64,000 nt of DNA from Stenotrophomonas sp. UBA7346 (GTDB lineage Bacteria; Pseudomonadota; Gammaproteobacteria; Xanthomonadales; Xanthomonadaceae), in the NCBI GenBank assembly GCA_002471015.1, contig DKPB01000094.1:14939-78938 (forward strand). Reading direction: 5' to 3'. Of the stretch, positions 17,033-27,600 are shown one piece after another. The position numbers and the translations under genes were made by a program. Positions within the stretch are counted from its first letter, which is position 1; the number at the start of each line of letters is the position of its first letter. The notes beneath the pieces are model-generated. The model made no database searches and was not told the DNA's origin. It saw only the letters and a list, made by a program, of their open reading frames with translations.

Positions 17033-19468
17033 CTAGGACGCGCCCATCGATGATACCGTTTCCTGCAGCCCGGGGCTCTCGATGTCGAGCAGGCACTGCG
17101 CGAACAGGTAGAACCGATAGGCATCGGCGAAGTTGGAGCCAAGCCCAAACGAGACACGGACCGCACCACAATCGCCTTTTCCAAGGATCTTCTCGTCGAA
17201 GGTGCGGCAGTCAAGAATCTTTTCGCCCTTGTCCAGTTCGCAATGTTCGGCGCCGGCAGTGATGTACGTGGCCTGTTGCACGGCACCAAGGTTGCAGAAG
17301 CAGCCGTTGCGGACGCTGATACCACAGGCCTCCGCCGCGCGACGGACCAAGGCATGCGGCATTACCGCACCATAGCAATCAAAGAAGTTCAGCATCAGCG
17401 TCGCACCCTTCGGCACGCCCGTAGGCGCGTAAACGCGACACAGCAGGGCTTGGCTTCTGCTTGTGTGGCGCAGCCCCGAAAGCCGTGCTTCCAGCCAATG
17501 CGCCAAGGTTGCCGAGCGTGATGCAAGCTCATCCACGCCGAGCCGGTCTAGAAAACCCAGCCCGTGGCTGATGGCGGGGAAGGAGGCGTAGTTTGGGGTG
17601 CCTATCTCGAAGCGTTGGCCGTCCTCGCGGTACAGCAAGCGATCAGTGGGCGACCAGGGGCCGGAGTAATAGCACACCGCGCCGCCCGCAAAGGAAGGTG
17701 GTACAAGCGCGGCAAGTGATGTCCTTCGCGCCAGTAGGCAACCCACGCCGGTGGGGTAGCCAAACATCTTGTAGAACGAGATTGCAACAAAATCCGGCTG
17801 ATGCGCGGAGAGATCCAACCGGGCCTGTGGGACATATGCGGCCGCATCGCACAGAACCATGGCACCGTTCGCCTGCGCTTGTTCGATCACTGAAAGGTCA
17901 TGACGTATGCCGGTGGCGTTGGACTGCGCAGGGAAAGCAAACAGATGTGGATGACCCCCGGCCAGTTGTTCCAGCGAGCGCGAAAGCAAGCCGCCGTTGA
18001 CCTGCAGGCTCTTGTCCAGCGGCACGTACTTGACTGACGCACCTTTGGTTCTGGCGTACTCGCGCAGGCCATGCACGGAGGTGTGATTGTCCTTGGTCAG
18101 CAATACCTGTGACCCTGGCTCGAAAGGGAACGACTCTGCGACCAGACGGATCGCAGCGCTGGCATTGGCGGTGAAGAGGATTTCGTATGCATGTGGATCG
18201 CAGTTGAAGAACCGGTAGATAGCTGCGCGTGCCTGCGCATAGGCCGCGGCGGAGCTGGGCGAGCCACTATGCGGGTTGCCCAGGATGCTGGCTTTCAGGG
18301 CCTGAAGATCCTGCTCAAGCAGGCTTTCCGGGGGCAGGGTACCTCCCACGTGGTCGAGGTAGGTAACCTGCTGCTGGTCGAGGCGGGAGAACTCCTGCCT
18401 GCGCAATGCCTGCACCGCCGCCTCTGGAAACTCGCGGTTGGCGCGGAGGAACTCCAGCTTCGCGGCCTGATAAGCCAGCAATTGCGGCGAGGCTGACGTG
18501 CTGGCATTGCCGGCATCGAGGCTGTCAACGTCGGCGGTGAGTGCGCGGAATGCCGCGACCGGCGAAAAGTCCGGCGGTGCGCAGGGGGCAATAACCTGTT
18601 TGCAGGCAGTATCCACCTGCCCACGCAGCAGCCAGGCGTCCACCTGGTAGTTCCGGTCTGGCACCTGGGTGTTGAAGGCCTCCAGCATCAAATCCAGATA
18701 GCGTTCGCGTGTGCGCGTATCGCACTGGTTGAACTCCTCCAGCAGGATGCAGGCATTGAACAGGAACTCCCGCGCGTCCGCATCGTCCAGGAAGAATGTA
18801 AGCGGACGCGAAACAGCTACTTCCTCAACCCCCTTGTCGAGACCTTCCAGCGCGAACGGGCGCGTGATGGTAGCGGGGTCGGCCAGGCTGAGCGCCGCAT
18901 CCATGATGGCCGAAGGTGTACCGAAGTGCTGCAGCGATTGCTTCCACGCCAGGTCAAACAGCTCGTTGTAGTGAAACACCGTGCCGTAGATCTTCCCGCC
19001 GGGGCGCAGTACACGTTTGAACTCGCGCGCTACCCGCGCCTTGTCCGGCGGAAACATCAGCCCGAATCCGCAGACGATGATGTCGAAGCTGTTGTCGGCG
19101 AAGGGCAGATCAGCCATGTCCACGTCGTACTGGAAGCGGACGTTGCGTTGCAGCTCGTCGCTGAGCACCTGTTTGGCGACATCCACGGCTATTTTTGAAA
19201 GATCCGTGGCTACGAGCTGCAGACCAAGTGGCTTGGCCAGCTCCTCGTATAGGTGGGCAGTGATCAGGCCGGTACCGCAAGCCACTTCCAGCACGGCGTT
19301 CGGTGGTGCGGAAGGATCCATGTCATTGAGGATCTCCTCCACCAGCAGTCGCCCATAGGGCTTGAACAAACGCGGCCCGAGTACCCGTTCGTAGAATTCC
19401 ATGAACGTACTGAGCGACCATTTCTGATCAGACACCGTCTTACAGTGATGCTGCGCTGCGTCATGCAT
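17033..19468 (-). CDS. Fusion: class I SAM methyltransferase + class V aminotransferase (MOCOS/cysteine-desulfurase-like)
   Basis: An 811-residue two-domain enzyme. Residues about 20-290 are a UbiE-type methyltransferase (VLEVACGTGLITAHL for SAM, FDIIVCGFGLMF, LRPGGKIYGTVF). Residues about 345-800 are a PLP enzyme: LDHVGGTLPPESL entrance, LCDAAAYVP, Schiff-base Lys567 in SFYKMFGYPTGVG, and RNGCFCNLGA with Cys723/Cys725, matching the sulfurase half of molybdenum cofactor sulfurases. It could mobilise sulfur from cysteine or act on another amino acid and methylate the product; that is inference. No linked cofactor or biosynthesis genes are seen. Both active sites look intact. Confidence 0.85.
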   Translation of the reverse strand: MHDAAQHHCKTVSDQKWSLSTFMEFYERVLGPRLFKPYGRLLVEEILNDMDPSAPPNAVLEVACGTGLITAHLYEELAKPLGLQLVATDLSKIAVDVAKQVLSDELQRNVRFQYDVDMADLPFADNSFDIIVCGFGLMFPPDKARVAREFKRVLRPGGKIYGTVFHYNELFDLAWKQSLQHFGTPSAIMDAALSLADPATITRPFALEGLDKGVEEVAVSRPLTFFLDDADAREFLFNACILLEEFNQCDTRTRERYLDLMLEAFNTQVPDRNYQVDAWLLRGQVDTACKQVIAPCAPPDFSPVAAFRALTADVDSLDAGNASTSASPQLLAYQAAKLEFLRANREFPEAAVQALRRQEFSRLDQQQVTYLDHVGGTLPPESLLEQDLQALKASILGNPHSGSPSSAAAYAQARAAIYRFFNCDPHAYEILFTANASAAIRLVAESFPFEPGSQVLLTKDNHTSVHGLREYARTKGASVKYVPLDKSLQVNGGLLSRSLEQLAGGHPHLFAFPAQSNATGIRHDLSVIEQAQANGAMVLCDAAAYVPQARLDLSAHQPDFVAISFYKMFGYPTGVGCLLARRTSLAALVPPSFAGGAVCYYSGPWSPTDRLLYREDGQRFEIGTPNYASFPAISHGLGFLDRLGVDELASRSATLAHWLEARLSGLRHTSRSQALLCRVYAPTGVPKGATLMLNFFDCYGAVMPHALVRRAAEACGISVRNGCFCNLGAVQQATYITAGAEHCELDKGEKILDCRTFDEKILGKGDCGAVRVSFGLGSNFADAYRFYLFAQCLLDIESPGLQETVSSMGAS

Positions 19469-19914
19469 TGCCGGCTCCCTATGGACAGTACTGCTGGCGG
19501 TTGCGCGGGTTATCTCATGAAATTTTCAGATGAAACAGTGACACGGGCTGCCTGGGTCACAATTCGGTGGCGTGCGCGCAACAGCTGATGCGTACTGTGA
19601 TGAAGTGCGCTGCGTGTCTCGCGTGTTTTGCAACGGGCCGGGTGGCGTGCGACGGGCCTGATCAGGGCCAGGCTGTTCGGTTCTTTCTTTCCACCACAGC
19701 GTCACGGGTGAAGAACGAGCCCGTTTTCCTGCTTTGAATCCGGGGAACTTCAGCGGCTGCCGGATCGGAGCCGTGAGAATTCGCCATGGCGCCGCCGGGC
19801 TGATAGATCAGGGTTCTCGTCACTTCTATCTGCGCGTTCATAGGGTGCTGCACGCTGCAGGCGCGTTGTGGCGTAGCAAATGAACGTGTAATTTCCTTCA
19901 GAACCAATCAACGA
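19469..19914. other. Intergenic region with inverted repeat at 19538-19560
   Basis: About 450 bp without a convincing gene. It holds GTGAC (19538-19542) and GTCAC (19556-19560) 13 nt apart, 70-90 bp upstream of the fusion gene on its strand, a possible operator. An AT-rich stretch near 19515-19537 could be part of its promoter. Nothing else recognised. Confidence 0.3.
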
Positions 19915-19923
19915 ATGCTGCAG

Positions 19924-20453
19924 ATGCGCGTATTGGGCTGGATGACCCTGGTAGGCGTCGCCGCATGTTCGGTGCCCGACGCAGCGCAGCGCGGTAACGG
20001 GGTAGCGCCCCCTGCCACGGAGAGGGCAGTTGCCACACACCTGGCTCGACAAGAGGCGCTGCCTGCGTCAGCCCCCCGCCGTTTGCAGGTGCCTGGGAGT
20101 CCTGTGACGGCGCGGCTTCACCCGAAACCTGCAGTCGCTATTTTTTGATTCAACACGGCGACCGTATCTGCGGCACCTGGACCTACTTCGCCACGGGTCA
20201 GGAAAACGCGAGCACGGTGGTTGCCCGTGCGATTTCCGAAACCAAAGCGCGACGCACCCAGGTATGCGGTCGGCCGGGCTCCGAAACCGATACCCCCTGC
20301 GAGGAAGGCTGGCAGCAGATGGACAGGCCCCTTGAGTTTTGCGCCGGCAAGCTCAGCGACATGACGGGGTTTGGTGATGCATGTCTTGCTGACTACGAGG
20401 CCGTTCCCGCTGCCGAGGATGAGCTTGCTGCCTTGGAGGCTGCCCGTGGGTGA
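19924..20453 (+). pseudogene. Small lipoprotein gene interrupted by a one-base deletion in a C run
   Basis: The 5' part (from 19915 or 19924) encodes a lipoprotein signal, MRVLGWMTLVGVAACS, with lipobox VAAC. It leaves frame at the C6 run 20072-20077. Reading with one additional C gives SAPPPFAGAWESCDGAASP and then a continuous frame to the TGA at 20451, including CSRYFLIQHGDRICGTWTYF and a Cys-rich tail (VCGRPG, PCEEGW, FCAGK). Without the extra base the first frame ends at 20148 and the second has only an internal ATG at about 20145. So this is one lipoprotein gene of about 175 residues with a frameshift, real or a sequencing error. No family recognised. Confidence 0.7.
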
Positions 20454-20767
20454 AGAGCTGCCTCGCCACTACACCGTAACGCCTGGCAGGCAGTTGGTTC
20501 GAGGCGACAGGCTTCGCATCAGTGAGGGTTGCGGGTCAGGACGTAGCTGCTGCTTGCTGCCTGGCGTGACGCAAGGGTGGTGCCGATCTGGTCGAATCAG
20601 GGTAGGGCGGCCGGAGAGCCGACAACATCGGTAGTAGGCTGGACGCCGCCAAGAGCCCGCAGCACGGGGTGGATATTGCGCGGCAAGAAGCCTGCCGTGA
20701 TCCCGCTGCGAAGAACCCCGTTATGATCGCTTCCGTGTCCAGCCAGTGAAGGCGAAGGGGGGAGCGC
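20454..20767. other. Intergenic region, nothing recognised
   Basis: 314 bp between the lipoprotein gene and the membrane-protein gene. I see no open gene, clear hairpin with T-run, or promoter consensus. A purine-rich stretch at its end (AAGGGGGGAG) is the ribosome site for the GTG at 20768. Confidence 0.4.
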
Positions 20768-21490
20768 GTGCAGGAGCTTGTACTTAAGCTGGCGGGGGGT
20801 CTTGGCCACAGGACTGCAGGCGAGGTCGTGGTGGTCCTGTCCTTGTTGTTGTTCTTGCTGCTCAAGGGCCTTTATTCGCTGAACACAGACCGTGCCAAAG
20901 CCAGGCAGGAGTTCCTGCAACTCTGGGATCTCGAGCGAGCAAAGCGCGACCCGCTTTGGTGCGAGGTATTGGTTCGGCATTACTGCCGCGCGTTCCTGCC
21001 GGCCAATCTTGTGGTCAACGTCGCTTCGAAATCGCAAGCAGCCGATACCTTGTGGACCTTGAGCTATTCGGCGCGGCTTTATCGCCTGGATGATGGCCTT
21101 CTGCACTGGAGGAACAAGCGGCATGCGAATCCTCTGTACGTGGCATTTGCGGTGATCCTGGGTTTTGGGTTTTATTTCGTATTGGCGATGTCTTCGCTGA
21201 CGCCGCTGCTTGCGAGCATCCGAGGCTTTAGCACGACTTCAGGCTATCTGATTGTTCTGATGGCACTCGCGGGATTGTTGCTGGGCGGAGCTGCCATCAA
21301 GGCACTGAACCACGGTTTCGACCTCGGTGGGGCGCACCAGAATTTCCTCAAGATCCAGAGAATGCAGCCGTGGCTGGTTCCTCAGCCAATGAAGGATTGG
21401 AACGACGTATTCGGGAGCGGGCTCTTCCGCAGCGTTGGGAAGCGCAGTACATCGCGAAGATCGACGTCGCCAAAGCAGCGGAGCAAGTGA
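20768..21490 (+). CDS. Inner-membrane hypothetical protein, probably frameshifted near its 3' end
   Basis: A 240-residue protein starting at GTG with an AAGGGGGGAG ribosome site. Three membrane helices are visible: about residues 19-37 (VVVVLSLLLFLLLKGLY), 121-145 (YVAFAVILGFGFYFVLAMSS) and 158-180. No family recognised. The last 22 residues turn abruptly into Ser/Arg/Lys-rich sequence typical of out-of-frame GC-rich DNA, while the -1 frame carries helix-like sequence to 21630. A missing G in the GGG at 21419-21421 would join them as VFGSG-ALPQRWEAQYIAK, a protein of about 287 residues. It lies directly upstream of the giant YD-repeat gene. Confidence 0.6.
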   Translation: MQELVLKLAGGLGHRTAGEVVVVLSLLLFLLLKGLYSLNTDRAKARQEFLQLWDLERAKRDPLWCEVLVRHYCRAFLPANLVVNVASKSQAADTLWTLSYSARLYRLDDGLLHWRNKRHANPLYVAFAVILGFGFYFVLAMSSLTPLLASIRGFSTTSGYLIVLMALAGLLLGGAAIKALNHGFDLGGAHQNFLKIQRMQPWLVPQPMKDWNDVFGSGLFRSVGKRSTSRRSTSPKQRSK

Positions 21491-21630
21491 GTTTGTTGCG
21501 TGACGCGTCACGTAATTTTGGTTTCGCCCGCTATCTGCGCTTCTTTGGCGATGGGGCTTTCGTTGATAAGGGCGCGTTATCTGGGCTAGCCCCCCCCCCT
21601 AAACTCCCTGCCTTCATCCGGGATTACTAA
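21422..21630 (+). pseudogene. Likely displaced 3' end of the upstream membrane-protein gene
   Basis: This frame, open from 21370, encodes ALPQRWEAQYIAKIDVAKAA, then SLLRDASRNFGFARYLRFFG and ends PPPKLPAFIRDY. It has no ribosome site of its own and overlaps the 3' end of the 240-aa gene, whose own tail looks like noise. The simplest reading is one gene with a lost base at 21419-21421. Its last codons contain a C10 run. Confidence 0.45.
21590..21599. repeat. Poly-C tract (C10)
   Basis: Ten consecutive C residues, 93 bp before the start of the giant YD-repeat gene and inside the displaced 3' end of the membrane-protein gene. Tracts of this length are prone to slippage and could cause phase variation of the C-terminus or affect the downstream promoter. 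Confidence 0.8.
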
Positions 21631-21692
21631 GTTAAGAGGGCTCCGACTGTGTCCATGAGGGATGCGGGGAGTCCAGTACTTAGGGGTCTCTT

Positions 21693-24600
21693 ATGTCGGC
21701 TGTGTTCACAGGCAATGGTCTGGGTCTGTTCAATACCTCGTTGGATCAGCTGGGCTACGGGTTGGGCCAGGGAGCTGGGGTAGGGCAGGGGCGAGACAAC
21801 CGCTATGTGAACGTTGCCACGGGCAATCTGGTCTGGCAGAGCGCAGATGAACATCTGGTGTTTCGGGGGCTGACGATAGGGTTGGCCCGTACCTACAACA
21901 GCCTTGGCCAGATCAGTGACGTCGGTGCGGACGGCTGGATAACCGGATTTGAGCGCAGGATTGCGTTGCAAAGTGGCGGGTTCAACGCTAGCGGCAGCGT
22001 GATGCGGCGCTATACCGGCGACGGTGCCTACCAGGACTTCGTGTACCAGTCTGCCAATGTGTACCGATCAACCGGGGGCGATGGCGCGCACGACACGTTG
22101 ACCTGGACAGGCGATAGCTGGGTCTACGCCGAGGGCAGCAGCCGCCGTGAGGAACGGTATGCCTCCCAGGCCGACCCTATAGCGCAGGGGCGCTTGACAC
22201 ACATGCGCGATCTGCGCAGTGACGGTACCACTCCTGCATCCTGGGTAGTGATTTACGACGCCAATCAACGTATCTCCGAGATCCGCGCCGAGGACGGCAC
22301 CAGCACGGGCGAGGCAATGCTGTTCGGCTACGATGCCGCCGGTCGCCTGAGCAGCATATCCACGCGTGAGGCGGGGGTTGTCCGCCACCAGGTAGCGTAT
22401 GAGTACGATGCACAAGGCCGGTTGGCAGCTGTGGTCTCGGATCTTACGGTCGGCAATACCGGTGACAATACCTGGTCTTCAACGGCTGCGCAGAACGACG
22501 GCCGCCTGTTCCGTACCCAGTACAGCTACGAAGGCGCAAGCCTGCGCCTGGCGGGCGTGACGCAAAGTGATGGAACCAAGGCGGTGTTTACGTACTACGC
22601 CGATGGTCGTCTCAAAAGTGCAAGTCAGGGGGATTCGGGGCAAGCAATCACTTACGCGTATGCGGCTGGCAGCACCACTGTCACCGACAGCTTGGGCCGT
22701 AGCTGGAGCTACGGCTATGACCAGGCTGGGCGGCTGACTTCTGTCACTGCGCCTGCCATTGCCGGGCAATCGGATGTAACGGCCTACCAATATGACGCTG
22801 CGGGAAACCTGACCCAGGTCAAGACCACCGGCGGTGCCGGCATTCTGTCGCAGGTGGACTATCTCCATGATGCAGCAGGTAACGTGACCTGGGAGTGGGA
22901 TGCACTGGGTAATGCGGTCAGTCGCAGCTGGAATTCCGCCAACCAGCTGGTCAGTGTTACGCGCTACACCGGCATTGATCCCGATGGGACAGGGGCAACC
23001 TTGCCCACCGGAGGGGCCACCACCCGCTATGTCTATGAGGCGCAGAACCGGCTGAGGTTCGCCATCGACGCCTTGGGGCAGGTTACCGAGTTGACCTATG
23101 CCACCGCCGGCAACGGCATAGGCCAACAGAGCAGCCAGCGCATCTATCTGGGAGCCAGCTATGGGGGGAGCTATGACTTGGCTGGGCTGGAAGCGTGGGC
23201 GACAGCCGCGCAGAAGGCAGATAGTCAGCTCAGTGAGCTGATCTACGATGCGTGGGGACGCCTTTCCCAGCGGAATGACTACGCCACTGTCGATACATCC
23301 GGCAAGGGGGTGCTGGACGCCCGGGCTAACGTCGAACGTTACACGTATGATGCACAAGGCTTGTTGCGTCAACAGACTGTGTTGCGCGGTGCCTCGCGTA
23401 CTGCCGATGGCGCGGCACCAAGTGGTAGCCAGCAGATCGTGTACGCCTACGATGGCATGGGGCGACTGCTGAGCACGACCCAGCGCCAGGTTAGCTCGGC
23501 TGACACTGACATTACTACGTTGTTGACCACGTATGCGTACCTGGATTCCGGGCACCAGGTGCTGGTGACCGATGATGCGGGTCAGGTGGTGGTACAGACC
23601 CGTGACAGCGCCGGGCGATTGATATCGGTGAGCAGTCGCGGTGCGGTCGCTGGCGTGGTGCAGGTACGGACGACTACCAACTTCTACGATGCCGCAGGGC
23701 AGTTGCGCGCGACGGAGGATGCTGCTGGCGGCCGCAGCTACCTCTTCTATGACGCAAAAGGACGCCTTGAGGCGACGGTGGATGCAACTGGCGCAGTCAG
23801 TCGCAGCTACTACGACGCTGCGGGCCGCGTTGTTGGGACGCGAGGCTATGCAAATCGTGTGACAACCACGAGTTGGTTGAATGCGGGGCAGGTGGTGCCG
23901 ACGCAGGTGGACGCTCTGGGCCTGACAAACAATGCACTTGATCATGTCGCCAGCCGCACCTATGACATTGCCGGTCGTTTGCTAACAGAGACCGATGGCC
24001 CCGAAAGCAGTGCCACCAGAGTCGTCACCACCTACACCTATGATGGTAAGGGGCAGTTGCTACAGACCCGCAGCACCGATGCTGCGGGTACGGCAGGCAC
24101 TGCACGGCTGCACCGCTACTTCTATGATCCGGCCGGGCGCCAGGTGGGAAGTCTTGATGCTGCTGGTTATCTCACTGAGCTACAGTACGACCGTGCAGGA
24201 AGGGTGGTGTCGCAGACACGCTATGCGACGGTCTCTCCGTCGGCGCATTGGGCGGCGGGAACCCTGGTCCAGCTACGTCCAGCGTCCAACCTGGCACAGG
24301 ATCAGACGACGCGATTCTTTCATGATGGTCGCGGACAGGTGGTGGGGCAGCTGGATGCCGAAGGCTATCTGACCGAATGGGTACTCGATGAGGCGGGCAA
24401 CTCTCGCGCAGAGCGTCGTTATGCGACTGCTCTGGTATGGGGCGCTGCGGACACGCTGACGACATTGCGCAGCCGTGCAGGGAGCTTCCGCGAACAGCGG
24501 ATGAGCTACAACGCACTGGGGCAGCTGGCCACGCAGGTAAATGCCGAGGGTACCGTCACCCGCTACAGCTATGACGACGCCGGCCGGCTGCTCAAGACCG

Positions 24601-27600
24601 AGGTGGCCCAGGGCACCAGCGAGGTGCGTGAGGGGCATCAACGCTACAACGTATTCGGGGAGTTGATAGGCGAGCTGAGCGGCGAAGCCGCGTTGCAGGT
24701 ACTGACGGGTATGACTGAGGCCCAGCTGGATGCAGTGTATGCCCAGTATGGTGTCCGTCACGGCTACGATGTGCTTGGGCGGCGTATCGAGACCATTGAC
24801 GTTGCGGGCAATCGCAGCTGGTATTTCTACAATGCCGCCGGCCAACAAACGTTCGCGGTGCGTGGTGTTGCTGACGAGAATAGCCTGGCGAATGCGCTTG
24901 GTGAGGTCACCGAACAGCGTTACAACGCCTTTGGCCAAGCTACCGATGCAGTAAGCTACACGGGACGAATCAGGTTGTCCGTGGCCGGGAGCCGTTCCAG
25001 CGTAGAGGCAGCCCTGTCGACGTTGAGTTATGTAGCTGCAACGGACAGCCGTCGGCAATATACCTATACAAACCGCGGCCAACTTGCCAGCTCGATCGAT
25101 GCAGAGGGCGGCATCCGCCAGTACAGCTACGACGCGTTTGGTGACCTGCGGGTCGAGCAGTCATGGGTGGGCACCAGCAGCGCTACCACAACGCAGTACC
25201 GCTATGACTTGCGCGGTTTGCAGACTCGAGTCATCGAGGCCGTGGGCAGTGCACTGGAGCGCGAGCAGTCGGTGACCCTGGACGCGTTTGGCAGGATCAC
25301 CACCAGCACCGACGCCCGTGGCAGTCTGCGTACACAGACTTACGATCGCCTTGGCCGTCAGTTGACAAGCCAGCAGGTAGTGGGCTCCCGCCCGGAAAGT
25401 ACTAGTATCAGCTACGACGCCTACGGTCGTGTCCTGAGTTCCACGGATGCCATGGGACGGGTGACACAGCAGGTGCACGACGATGCAGCGCGCAGCGTGA
25501 CCATCACATCGCCGGAAGGTGTTGTTGTCACCACGCTGCACAACCGGCACGGCCAAAGCATCCGCATCACCGACGCCCTGGGCTATAGCGAGTACGTCTA
25601 CAATCGTGATGGGCAGTTGACGGCCGAACAGCGCAAGACAGCCAGCGGTGCCGTCGTCACGTCGCAGTCAAATCAATACGATGCTGCCCGCGGCCTTCTC
25701 CTGGCCACGGTGGATGGTTCTGGTCGACGGGTGGAGTTCCGGTACGATGCAGCCGGCAGGGTGCTGCAGCGTATCGAAGATCCGGCCGGGATGGCGCTGC
25801 TTACCCAGTATGCATATGACGGTCAGGGTCGCCAGCTGAGCGTGACTGATGCCAGTGGCCGACTTACAGAATACAGCTACGACAGGGAAGGGCGGCTGGT
25901 ACAGGTAGCCCGTGATCCTGCTGGCCTGAAGATGCTGACGCGCTACGCGTACGACGTCGCAGGCAGGGCCATCACGCTGGTAGAGGGTTCGGGCAGCCTG
26001 GCCCGTACCACACAGTACCAATATGACCTGCTTGGCCGTCGTATTGCCGAGGTGGTGGATCCAGGAACGGGGCGCCTGAACCTGACGACCAGCTATGCAT
26101 ACGATGCAGCTGACAACCTCATTCGCCGCACCGATGCCAATGGGCAGGTGACGCGGTTCTATTACGACGCTGCCAACCGGCTGGTTTACACGGTGAACCC
26201 CCTCGGCGCGCTGACCAAGAACTGGTACGACGCGGCGGGCCGCGTTGTGGCCACGCGGGCGTTCCTGCAAGCGACGGACGCGTCCACCCTGGAAGACGCA
26301 AGTACCATCGCTCAGATAGATTTGCGCTTGGCGTGGAATCCTGCAGACAAACTGACTTACTTCGTCTTTGATGGTGACGGCCGGGTGCGCTGGACGCTCC
26401 GCGCCAACGGCGAGGTGGAGGAGTCCTCGTTCGACGCCGCAGGTCGGTTGATCGCGAACCGCAACTACGCAACCAAGTTCACCATTTCGACTGCGCTGGC
26501 TAACAAGCTTCTCGCCGGCACCGTTGTTCCCGGAGAGATAACTGCGACAAGGAACGATGCGCTCGACCAGCGTACCTATCGTGTATTGGATGCCGCAGGT
26601 CAGCCCCGTCTCCTTGTCGACGGGCAAGGCAACGTCAAGCAACTGCAGTACGATCTAGCAGGCCGTCTGGTCGGGACGCTTGCGTACTCGCGCCCGGCAG
26701 TGCTGACTGCGGAGTTGCGGGCCCAGCTTGAGGCGGGAAGTGCAACGATCGCAGGCATCCTAGCAGTAGTCACTGCTGATGCGGCCAAGGACATGGTCGA
26801 GTACCGTGTTCATGACGCGGCAGGGCGCCTGCGCTACAGCATTGACGCAATCGGCGCCGTCCATGAAACGCTGTTGGATGGATCTGGGAAGGTCTACGGC
26901 GAGCGCGGGTACGCAGTCCCTCTGATTGTCACAACGGCACTGCGTGGGAAATTGCAGGCTGGCACCGCAACTGCGGCAGAAATCGCAGCGCTGCTTGCCC
27001 CCAATATCAACGATGCGCGCAACACGGAGAGCTATAGCATCCTTGATGCTGCAGGCCAGGCGCGGTACACCGTGAAAATCGTCGCAGACATCGCCGGTGC
27101 ACGCAGTGCGTACATCAGTGAACTGCGCTATGACACGCTGGGTAGAGTCTACGAAAGCATCGAACGCGAGGCGCGGGTAGGCGAAAGTGCCCTGACCCCG
27201 GTCATCGCTGCTCTGCGGGACGGTTCGGCGCAGATTTCGTCTGTGTCAGGATGGATCGGAACGACTTTGCGACGCATAGCTTGGGTCCGTGACGCTGCTG
27301 GCCGCGTGCGCTATACGGCAACGCTGGGTGCAAACAGTCTTTGGTATGTCAGTGAACAGCGACTAGATGCAGCGGGTCAGGTTGTCGCTGACATCAAATA
27401 CGCGGGACCGGTTGCCCTCGGCAATACCCGTACCGAAGCCACGATGCAGGCTGCCGTCACCACTGCGGGCGGGGACGCCGCCGCGCAGCAACGTATCACC
27501 CGCTACGTCCGGGATGCTGCGGGACAGTTGCGATATCAGATCGATGATGCAGGTGCTGTAGTCGAGTATCGCTATGACGGCGCGGGGCGGGTTGTTGAGA

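Noticed and set aside
19662..19907. 81-aa minus-strand frame in the intergenic gap
   Set aside because: No ribosome site, no family, and it ends without context; kept as part of the intergenic entry.
20145..20453. Stand-alone 102-aa gene
   Set aside because: Its frame extends sensibly upstream of the ATG and joins a lipoprotein signal by a single-base change, so it is the 3' part of a split gene.
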